IMG/VR virus record: IMGVR_UViG_3300028612_001125
Coordinates: 1 to 30,470 of that record
Length of the DNA stretch: 30,470 nt
From: a virus
Reading direction: 5' to 3' (one strand)
Shown: piece by piece, positions 1 through 5,773 of the stretch
Numbering within the stretch: position 1 is the stretch's first letter
Layout of the letters: every line of letters starts with the position of its first letter
Translations under genes and position numbers: made by a program
The notes under the pieces: model-generated
The model's database searches: none
Told to the model about the DNA's origin: nothing
Seen by the model: the letters and a program-made list of their open reading frames with translations, nothing else

Positions 1-292
1 CACCAGCCGGAATTGAAAATGCTAAAAATCTACGAAAAGCTAAACCGGATTGTAAACCAAAGTCCCTTAATTCAGAACTAGCAGTTTTAATATTCCTAGA
101 TAAATCCTTAATATTTTGAGATGCACGCTGACTAGATTTGGTAACATCATCTAATCCTTTAGATGAACTCTTGGGGAAAGTTAGAGTAACCTGCCCCATA
201 GTTTGAATTCGATTACCAACCTCCCTAGACGTAGAAGGATCAAGCTTAAGCATAATCCCTAATTCAATAGCTTCTCTAAAACTTGCGCCCAT
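1..292 (-). CDS. Tail tape measure protein, N-terminal part (runs off window)
   Basis: The reading frame opens at an ATG (290-292) and stays open to the window edge, giving about 97 N-terminal residues. The end of this segment, reading FGLQSGLAFRRFLAFSIPAG, resembles the N-terminal region of phage tape measure proteins, where a charged helical stretch is followed by a hydrophobic Phe/Leu-rich segment. Residues 40-80 are rich in Ser, Lys and Asp and look helical. Tape measure proteins set tail length and are ejected ahead of the DNA. The position, just downstream of tail tube and tail-chaperone-like genes, is the expected one. A Shine-Dalgarno-like AGAGAG lies about 5 bases before the ATG. A strong terminator hairpin sits immediately upstream, so translation depends on read-through. 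The call rests on N-terminal similarity and position only, because the long C-terminal part is outside the window. Confidence 0.72.
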   Translation of the reverse strand, partial: MGASFREAIELGIMLKLDPSTSREVGNRIQTMGQVTLTFPKSSSKGLDDVTKSSQRASQNIKDLSRNIKTASSELRDFGLQSGLAFRRFLAFSIPAG

Positions 293-310
293 TATATCTC
301 TCTAAAAGTG

Positions 311-347
311 TAAAAAAAGCCACACAGGGAAATTCTCCAGCGTGGCT
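311..347 (-). terminator. Intrinsic terminator just upstream of the tape measure gene
   Basis: Read on the minus strand, AGCCACGC pairs with GTGTGGCT (8 bp with one G-T pair). An inner GGA/TCC pairing is possible, and a run of seven T follows. It lies between the stop of the 254-aa gene (369) and the tape measure ATG (292), with only about 18 bases left for any new promoter. It probably lowers, rather than ends, transcription into the tape measure gene. Confidence 0.8.
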
Positions 348-368
348 ATCCACCTAATTATACACCAT

Positions 369-1133
369 TTATTCTGTAAAATGAACAGATTCTAAATTAT
401 AATTTCCATTCTCATCAAGAAGATTTCCATCCAAATCTGTATACTGACCTTCTTCATTAATATAACGGCCCTTATCATTTACTAACCTATCATCTTCATC
501 AACTAGTTTTCCGTCACTGTTAATAAGATGCAAATCATCATTCACAAACTTGTATTTACGTAAAAACTGATTTTCCGGCAATTGTTTTTCAAAATCATCA
601 TCAAAATCATATAACAAACTAACAAACTTACCAACGGCTTCCGTCACACCCTTCTCACTAATACGATTTATAAAATCATCATAATCCTTAAAATATGACT
701 GCTCACTATCTTTATCATATATACAAGTAGAACATAAATAATTCAAACGGGCTTGGTCAGACTGTCCTTCAGCAGTAGAGACATCAGAATCTAATCGTGC
801 CGAATTTAGTGTCCGTGATTTAAGTCGCAACTCTTTAATTTCCAACGCAATCTTTTTGCCATTATCAACAGACATATCACCCTTAAGTAATAGAGTAATA
901 GCATTTCTAATTTCAACATTCAACCTATTAAACTCATCTTCCTTAGAATCATCCCATACACTCTGTTGTCGCAGGTGCCTATCTAATGCAGCACGAAGAA
1001 CGGCTCCAGACTTTAAGGCTTCACCGAAAGTTTTATTGTAGTGTTTTTGAGCTTCATTAGTTTGTAAAGCGGTTGGCTTCTTAACTAAAAATCCTACACC
1101 ATCAGTAACAAAATTAAGTTTCTCGTTAGACAT
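369..1133 (-). CDS. Hypothetical protein in tail-chaperone position, with C-terminal heptad repeats
   Basis: 254 aa, not recognised by family. Residues 1-130 are charged and probably helical. A short Cys pair (CSTC) lies near residue 135. Residues 207-248 form six consecutive seven-residue repeats of the type D/N-G-x-L/Y-x-D/N-E (for example DGKLVDE, KGRYINE, DGNLLDE). They are strongly acidic and could form stacked turns or a calcium-binding style repeat; that is inference. The gene starts 6 bases after the 108-aa gene and has a good ribosome site (AAGGATAGGA) before its ATG. In long-tailed phages the slots between tail tube and tape measure usually hold tail assembly chaperones, which is the best positional guess. 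No slippery heptamer linking it to the preceding gene was found. Confidence 0.72.
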   Translation of the reverse strand: MSNEKLNFVTDGVGFLVKKPTALQTNEAQKHYNKTFGEALKSGAVLRAALDRHLRQQSVWDDSKEDEFNRLNVEIRNAITLLLKGDMSVDNGKKIALEIKELRLKSRTLNSARLDSDVSTAEGQSDQARLNYLCSTCIYDKDSEQSYFKDYDDFINRISEKGVTEAVGKFVSLLYDFDDDFEKQLPENQFLRKYKFVNDDLHLINSDGKLVDEDDRLVNDKGRYINEEGQYTDLDGNLLDENGNYNLESVHFTE

Positions 1134-1138
1134 AGTTC

Positions 1139-1465
1139 CTATCCTTTCACGGGTAGATCATAGTGATATCGATTCCATTCCATTGTATAATATTCCATCT
1201 CTGTTTCAAGATTTCTTATTTGATTATTACCATTATTCAAAATATTATTTCTAACTTTTTCCCATACTTTCCTCATTTCCTGTTGTTCCATTGTTGGCTG
1301 TTCTTCTCCATGTCCCCATACATATCCAAATTCCCGTTCAAATTGATCAAGAGCACCAATAAAAGATGTCTTTATCTTCTTTTCCGCAATCTTAAAAAAT
1401 CGCTCCTTAGACTGTTTTTTATATTTTTCACTGTGCTGCTTGTTTATATATTGTTTATGATTCAT
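1139..1465 (-). CDS. Small hypothetical protein (108 aa), tail region
   Basis: A basic N-terminal third (many Lys within residues 1-35) is followed by a predicted helical, Glu/Gln-rich region and an aromatic C-terminus (YYTMEWNRYHYDL). No domain is recognised. The ribosome site GAGGAAATAATA precedes the ATG, and the gene begins 2 bases after the stop of the 351-aa gene, so the two are probably translationally coupled. Its place between tail tube and tape measure genes suggests a tail assembly factor. This is inference from position only. Confidence 0.68.
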   Translation of the reverse strand: MNHKQYINKQHSEKYKKQSKERFFKIAEKKIKTSFIGALDQFEREFGYVWGHGEEQPTMEQQEMRKVWEKVRNNILNNGNNQIRNLETEMEYYTMEWNRYHYDLPVKG

Positions 1466-1467
1466 TA

Positions 1468-2523
1468 TTATTTCCTCTTCGAATTTTCAATAAACTTCCT
1501 ATTCTTTGCTATCTGCTGCTGAGTCATTACATCAGCCAAATTTCGATGCATAACTTTACCCTGTTCACGAACCTGTTTCTCTCGTGACCGCTTCATAGCT
1601 TGACTAACTGGATCATTTAAAGCGTGAATATCATCAACTTCCTCCTTAGATTTAGCAACAATATATACTTCGTCAGCACCAGATATTTTAGGATTGTTAC
1701 TTATCATAGATTCTGTATTCTCCTTTTTCGAATCACGATGCTGAATAAGCATCCAACCATCTAACATGTCATCATCTTCAATAACTTCTTTGTCAGGACA
1801 TTCTGGATGTTCGTGAATATTATCATACATTTTAGACCAAGATACTAACCTATGTTGTTCATCTGTCCAATTAGCACTATTGACTGGTAACAAATTTAGT
1901 TTACTAGTGTTCCACAAAAATGTCCATTCATTAGATCTTACTAAACTTCTATATTCCGTATCAGATAATTTATTCTTATATGAACAATCTTGAGCATGAT
2001 TAATCAAAGTATAACTTTCTTGAAGAAAAGAGTCATCCTTCCATAAAAGCTGAAACTGCTCATCATATAAAGAATATGCTATCTCATAATTATTTTTCAC
2101 AATCGCCGCAAATCCCGTACTCGTTGTATAATGTAAAGAAAATTTTTGATCAAATAGTTTATCAAGACGATTAACTTTAAACTTTATAATATTTCGTATC
2201 TCTTTTATTTTATTGTTTTGTTTACGATTTTTATAAAGGTTGACTTTTAGATTTTCAATCTCCTTACCTAAACTCTTTATTTCCTCATCTTTGGTATTTG
2301 ACCACAATTCCACACTCTTCATATAATTAATTATATCATCAAATGTCATCATTCCGAGGTCTTCAGCATCTTCAATAGTTTTAACATAAATCTTATTTAT
2401 AAAATACTTCTGCTTTATATCTATCGGTCCAATCAAATACATGCATTCATCAAGAAAAAATCCCGTAAATCCTGCTAATATATTGGTAATTTTAAGTTCA
2501 GTTTGTGGATTGTTGAGACTCAC
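1468..2523 (-). CDS. Hypothetical protein (351 aa), tail region, GTG start
   Basis: The frame opens with GTG at 2523, preceded by AGGAA about ten bases upstream. This start lies inside the end of the 49-aa gene in another frame. Residues 80-125 are Lys/Asn/Glu-rich and look like a coiled coil; the middle third is rich in Trp and Tyr (for example RSNEWTFLWNTSKLN); the last 50 residues are basic and Gln-rich (KRSREKQVREQGKVMHR). No known family is recognised. The location between the tail tube and the tape measure suggests a tail assembly or completion role. The protein is larger than a usual tail chaperone, so its function is left open. Confidence 0.7.
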   Translation of the reverse strand: MSLNNPQTELKITNILAGFTGFFLDECMYLIGPIDIKQKYFINKIYVKTIEDAEDLGMMTFDDIINYMKSVELWSNTKDEEIKSLGKEIENLKVNLYKNRKQNNKIKEIRNIIKFKVNRLDKLFDQKFSLHYTTSTGFAAIVKNNYEIAYSLYDEQFQLLWKDDSFLQESYTLINHAQDCSYKNKLSDTEYRSLVRSNEWTFLWNTSKLNLLPVNSANWTDEQHRLVSWSKMYDNIHEHPECPDKEVIEDDDMLDGWMLIQHRDSKKENTESMISNNPKISGADEVYIVAKSKEEVDDIHALNDPVSQAMKRSREKQVREQGKVMHRNLADVMTQQQIAKNRKFIENSKRK

Positions 2524-2647
2524 GTATAGTTAGTTCCTGTAACTTATCATTTAAATCGTAAATATTTTGTTCTAGAGATGTTTTTTCCAGATACAATTTT
2601 CCTACAATTGTACACAATTCCTGATAGCTAAAGGTTGGATTTTCCAT
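2498..2647 (-). CDS. Small hypothetical protein (49 aa)
   Basis: ATG at 2645-2647 with an excellent ribosome site (AGGAG, spacing about 7), ending in TGA at 2498-2500. The protein begins MENPTFSYQELCTIVGKLYL and continues as a probable amphipathic helix (EKTSLEQNIYDLNDKLQEL), like a short coiled coil. Its end overlaps the GTG start of the 351-aa gene by 26 bases, as expected for translationally coupled phage genes. It sits directly behind the terminator that follows the tail tube gene. Function unknown; a coiled-coil partner or tail chaperone fragment is possible. Confidence 0.62.
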   Translation of the reverse strand: MENPTFSYQELCTIVGKLYLEKTSLEQNIYDLNDKLQELTIRESQQSTN

Positions 2648-2661
2648 AAAAGTCTCCTAAG

Positions 2662-2690
2662 AAAAATAGGGGGACTATTACTAATCCCCC
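2662..2690 (-). terminator. Intrinsic terminator after the tail tube gene
   Basis: On the minus strand GGGGGA and TCCCCC form a perfect 6-bp GC-rich stem with a 10-base loop. The sequence TATTTTTC follows. It begins 8 bases after the tail tube stop codon. The next ATG (2647) is only about 15 bases past the T tract, leaving no room for a promoter, so downstream genes need read-through. Confidence 0.75.
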
Positions 2691-2697
2691 AAAAAAC

Positions 2698-3837
2698 TTA
2701 TCCAGTAGAGCTAAATAAATATTGAGCCATACCAGCCGCATTAGGACGAAGATCAACATCAGGATCAAATTCATGCATAACCGTCATAACATTAAAGTTA
2801 GAATAGCTATAGGTAATAGTAGCATTTCCACCACCAGTGTCTCCACCACCATAAGTGATAGATGAAAGCTTATTTTTAGTGCCAAGATAAATACGTGTTC
2901 CTTCACAGGCAACAATTCGAACAGTTTGATTAGTTAGGTTGTTCCCAGCACCACAAGCACCAGCAGAAGTACAACCTTCAACAGTAGCTGAAACCATATC
3001 ACCACTAACCGCAATAACTTCAAAATCTGATGTTACTTCTACGGGAAAATTAACGAAACGGTGATATGGACCTTTTGCCCCTAATTCAAAGATTTCTTCA
3101 CGACCAAGATCAGTACTTATCGTAATATTCTGGAAGTGAGCGTTTTTAAGACCATTAGTTCCATTTGAAGAAACGCCAAAAATATCTTTAGGAAATACAG
3201 AGTTATCAATTTCTGCACTAGCACCATTAACATCAACATGAGTACCACCAGCAGCGGTCATAATAAGGTCTTCACGACGATTTATACCACCGGAACTAGC
3301 AATAGCAAGTGGTTCATCTGTATCATCGAAAGCACCAACTGTCGAAAAAACGGTGGGAGCACCTAAACATGCTGTATCATTTACCCATAACTTCTCATTT
3401 CCAACAAGTGTAACATCTTCGGAAAAACTTCCTTCAATAGGGTACGTATAACTTAAAGATTGTGTGAACATACCTGACATATGAACTTCAGATAAAGGTT
3501 GTCCTTGTGCTGAATCATTAGTATCATCAAAGATAGACAACGCACCAATAGTCTTAATAGATGAACGACCCGATAATGTTGGAGTTGAAGCATTTCGTGT
3601 CGCTAAGTGATAGATTAATGGATAACCATCTAGGAATTTTTGTATAGTTAGTTCAACATCAGGAATATCTTCAACATTCTCATAGACAGCATTCTGTCCA
3701 ATTTCCTGAATAGCATCTAAATTGTATGTGGTTGTTACGCCGACAGACTGTGCACCGTGGACTTCAGTAAAAGTTAAAGTACCATCAGTTGCAAAACTTA
3801 TCTGCTGTACTGCGTAAAATATGCGTTTATTAGCGAT
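2698..3837 (-). CDS. Major tail tube protein, apparent non-canonical (ATC) start
   Basis: The open frame runs from 2698 up to an in-frame TAA at 3859-3861 and contains no ATG or GTG near its beginning. The first TTG is at 3540, which would delete 99 residues. The upstream part reads (M)ANKRIFYAVQQISF, typical of tail tube N-termini, directly after a GGAGG ribosome site 6 bases before ATC at 3835-3837 (ATT at 3841-3843 and ATC at 3838-3840 are nearer alternatives). The resulting protein is about 379 aa. Later motifs include SLSYTYPIEGSFSEDVTLVG and TDLGREEIFELGAKGPYHRF, the latter like conserved tail tube segments. Tail tube monomers stack as hexameric rings around the tape measure. A terminator follows. 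The odd start could be genuine ATC/ATT initiation or a single base error (ATC for ATG); the sequence alone cannot decide. Confidence 0.82.
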   Translation of the reverse strand: MANKRIFYAVQQISFATDGTLTFTEVHGAQSVGVTTTYNLDAIQEIGQNAVYENVEDIPDVELTIQKFLDGYPLIYHLATRNASTPTLSGRSSIKTIGALSIFDDTNDSAQGQPLSEVHMSGMFTQSLSYTYPIEGSFSEDVTLVGNEKLWVNDTACLGAPTVFSTVGAFDDTDEPLAIASSGGINRREDLIMTAAGGTHVDVNGASAEIDNSVFPKDIFGVSSNGTNGLKNAHFQNITISTDLGREEIFELGAKGPYHRFVNFPVEVTSDFEVIAVSGDMVSATVEGCTSAGACGAGNNLTNQTVRIVACEGTRIYLGTKNKLSSITYGGGDTGGGNATITYSYSNFNVMTVMHEFDPDVDLRPNAAGMAQYLFSSTG

Positions 3838-3873
3838 GATAATCCTCCATCTCTTTTGTTAGTAAGAGTTTAT

Positions 3874-3889
3874 GTCAAATAAATTTGAC
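3874..3889. promoter_or_regulatory. Perfect inverted repeat between divergent genes (possible operator)
   Basis: GTCAAAT-AA-ATTTGAC is a perfect 7-bp dyad with a 2-base centre. It lies between the tail tube start and the divergent HNH gene, close to both candidate promoters. The form fits a dimeric repressor site, but no regulator gene is seen nearby. Confidence 0.4.
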
Positions 3890-3902
3890 GTAACTTTATT
3901 AG

Positions 3903-3930
3903 TTGACAAATCTCGAATTTTAGTTATAAT
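3903..3930 (+). promoter_or_regulatory. Consensus sigma-70 promoter for the HNH endonuclease gene
   Basis: TTGACA at 3903-3908 and TATAAT at 3925-3930 are perfect matches separated by 16 bases. The predicted start of transcription is near 3937, about 70 bases before the ATG at 4005. This is the only promoter needed to explain a gene that runs against the surrounding operon. Confidence 0.85.
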
Positions 3931-3952
3931 GTAACAAGTAGGTAATTTTCAA
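3923..3952 (-). promoter_or_regulatory. Possible minus-strand promoter for the tail tube region
   Basis: On the minus strand TTGAAA (3947-3952) and TATAAC (3923-3928) are separated by 18 bases, and the expected start is near 3916, upstream of the tail tube gene. It overlaps the -10 box of the rightward HNH promoter, so the two polymerases could compete. The match is good but the spacer is one base longer than ideal. Confidence 0.4.
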
Positions 3953-4004
3953 TTAAACTAAAACTCATTATAATATACACCAATACCGTTTAGGAATAAG
4001 ATTT

Positions 4005-4637
4005 ATGAATCATAATGGTAAAAAATGTGGTTATTTGATATTAGTAAAAAAATATCATAAAGAAGAGAAATATAGATATGGCATAATTAAAAGAATATAC
4101 TGGGAGTGTAGATGTATATGTGGAAAAGTAATAAATCGTAGACAAGATTATTTATTTAGTGATAGAGGAAAAAATGCTTCATGTGGATGTAAACATTCTA
4201 TGAAATCTGATACAGGATCAAATAGTAAAACCTGGAAAGGATATGGTAAAATATCAGGACAATATTTTTCATTAATAAAAAACAGAGCTAATAAGAAAAA
4301 TTTAACATTCAATATTACAAAAAAATATATATGGAATCTATATCTTGAACAGGGGGAAAAATGCGCATTAACAAGTATAATTATAGATATTAAAGAATCA
4401 CGAAGATCTCAAGAAGTAAATGAAATGACCGCATCTCTAGACAGAATTGATTCTACTAAAGGATATATAAAAGGTAACGTCCAATGGGTACACAAAGATA
4501 TCAATCGTATGAAGAACAACTACGATCAAGATTATTTTATAGAAATGTGTCACAAAGTTTCAAAATCTAACAAACAAACTACCAATGAAGCAGTAATTAA
4601 TGCACATACACCGTTAAGATTCGCAGGATCTAAATAG
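4005..4637 (+). CDS. Free-standing HNH-type homing endonuclease with zinc-binding N-terminus
   Basis: 210 aa. An N-terminal Cys cluster (WECRCICG near residues 33-40 and SCGC at 59-62) looks like a zinc-binding DNA-recognition module. The C-terminal half has the family signature ASLDRIDS...GYIKGNVQWVH...NRMKN (about residues 143-171), typical of HNH-like nucleases spread among phages. Such enzymes nick or cleave intron- or gene-free alleles to drive their own copying; that is family knowledge. The gene is alone on the plus strand inside a minus-strand structural operon and has its own perfect promoter. This fits a mobile nuclease insertion rather than a virion gene. Its last 20 residues (after HKVSKSNK) look like an unrelated tail. 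Very AT-rich codon use. Confidence 0.82.
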   Translation: MNHNGKKCGYLILVKKYHKEEKYRYGIIKRIYWECRCICGKVINRRQDYLFSDRGKNASCGCKHSMKSDTGSNSKTWKGYGKISGQYFSLIKNRANKKNLTFNITKKYIWNLYLEQGEKCALTSIIIDIKESRRSQEVNEMTASLDRIDSTKGYIKGNVQWVHKDINRMKNNYDQDYFIEMCHKVSKSNKQTTNEAVINAHTPLRFAGSK

Positions 4638-4710
4638 ATTCATCATAACCAAAGTATCTACTATCCAACTACACACTGAGACCCAGTATTACTATTTGTA
4701 TAAACAAACA

Positions 4711-5685
4711 CTAGATAGATCCGTCAATAACTTCAATAGTTGTTTTAACTACTCCACCGAATAAATGGGTATTAATTTGGCCCGCAGATTGAACACTAGT
4801 ATCATTAAACCTAGCCCGCCCCCATCTAAACCCGCCGTCATTTGGATGACCAACAAAATCTGGATACATATTAGCATTAGTTTCTAGTGAGCCATTAACG
4901 TCAAGCGGCCAACCCGTAGCATTTTCCACAGCATTAACGTCAAAGAAGAATATAGTTTTATCACTTTGAAGTGAAAGAGTATCTACAATTTGATTACGTT
5001 CCCACTTATGTTCAGCGAACACATGGAAAAAGATATCAGTACGAACCCATTGTCCCCCACCTAACTGATACCCCTGGAAGGTTCTACGTCCCCCAGCTTC
5101 AATGACCACAGCGGGCAACTGCAATCTATTATTTGCAAGCTGGTCCCATGCGCCTGATCCCTTTTGATTAAAATGGGTATCGTCTGGACGAAGACTCCCA
5201 AATTGAAGTTCTTTAAACCACGGATTATCCGAATCTATTACATTAACCCACTTATAACTATATCTTACTTTTACATTACTAGAAGTATCAATAGCAGTGT
5301 CAAAAACAATACGTCCGAGTGGATGGTTAACATAATGATTAAATTGACCAGTTTCACTAATAGTACGAAAAACATTGTTTACATATGCTCCTGATACTTC
5401 GATAGGTTGAGTAGAATGATGAACACCTGTCTCCCAAACCCAATTACTTCTTGGACTTTCCCATACTTGCCCATCAGTATAATTAGGATCATTTACCAAT
5501 CTTAAATCATTAAAAGTTCCTCCATAAACTCCAGATTCTGGGAAGTCATCTACGTTGAAAAAGCTGCCAATTCCGAGAAATCCCCAATTTAAAAAAAAAT
5601 TTAAATTTTGCTCGATTTGAGTTTCTAACGAAGAGCGACCGACAAATTTTATCCCTTTGAATTTCGTATAATCTTGAATAGGCAT
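4711..5685 (-). CDS. Phage structural protein of unknown role, just upstream of the tail tube gene
   Basis: 324 aa, ATG start with AAAGGAA about 9 bases upstream. The N-terminus is Phe-rich (TQIEQNLNFFLNWGFLGIG), and the rest is rich in Gly, Trp, Asn and beta-prone residues, including HPLGRIVFDTAIDTSSNVKV and GGRRTFQGYQLGGGQWVRTD. No catalytic motif is seen. Its position between neck/adhesin genes and the tail tube gene suggests a virion component such as a tail terminator or tail completion protein. It does not look like a contractile sheath: it is too short and lacks a recognisable sheath motif. Originally it probably lay directly upstream of the tail tube gene, and the HNH gene now separates them. 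Confidence 0.7.
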   Translation of the reverse strand: MPIQDYTKFKGIKFVGRSSLETQIEQNLNFFLNWGFLGIGSFFNVDDFPESGVYGGTFNDLRLVNDPNYTDGQVWESPRSNWVWETGVHHSTQPIEVSGAYVNNVFRTISETGQFNHYVNHPLGRIVFDTAIDTSSNVKVRYSYKWVNVIDSDNPWFKELQFGSLRPDDTHFNQKGSGAWDQLANNRLQLPAVVIEAGGRRTFQGYQLGGGQWVRTDIFFHVFAEHKWERNQIVDTLSLQSDKTIFFFDVNAVENATGWPLDVNGSLETNANMYPDFVGHPNDGGFRWGRARFNDTSVQSAGQINTHLFGGVVKTTIEVIDGSI

Positions 5686-5711
5686 TAATTACTAATTCCT
5701 TTGTGTAACAG

Positions 5712-5771
5712 CTATTTTTTGAACTCTTCTCTATTACTTAACACTTCTTTTAATGTATATTTCCTACCCAT
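5712..5771 (-). CDS. Possible 19-aa leader peptide or mini-ORF
   Basis: In the 88-base gap between the Kelch protein and the 324-aa gene, ATG at 5769-5771 opens a 19-codon frame (MGRKYTLKEVLSNREEFKK) ending in TAG. It starts two bases after the preceding TAA and has GGGGAA upstream. The composition is protein-like (amphipathic, charged), but the length gives little statistical support. It may couple translation to the next gene or be chance. Confidence 0.25.
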   Translation of the reverse strand: MGRKYTLKEVLSNREEFKK

Positions 5772-5773
5772 TT

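Noticed and set aside
369-1465. A programmed frameshift joining the 108-aa and 254-aa genes, as in tail assembly chaperones
   Set aside because: No slippery heptamer was seen near the end of the 108-aa gene or the 351-aa gene. The 254-aa gene has its own good ribosome site and ATG.
1163-1522. Plus-strand hydrophobic frame that looks like a membrane protein
   Set aside because: It is the antisense of the well-supported 108-aa gene; its Phe/Leu/Ile richness comes from Lys- and Glu-rich codons on the other strand.
4711-5685. Contractile tail sheath protein
   Set aside because: The protein is shorter than usual sheaths and lacks recognisable sheath sequence; no other sheath candidate lies upstream of the tail tube.
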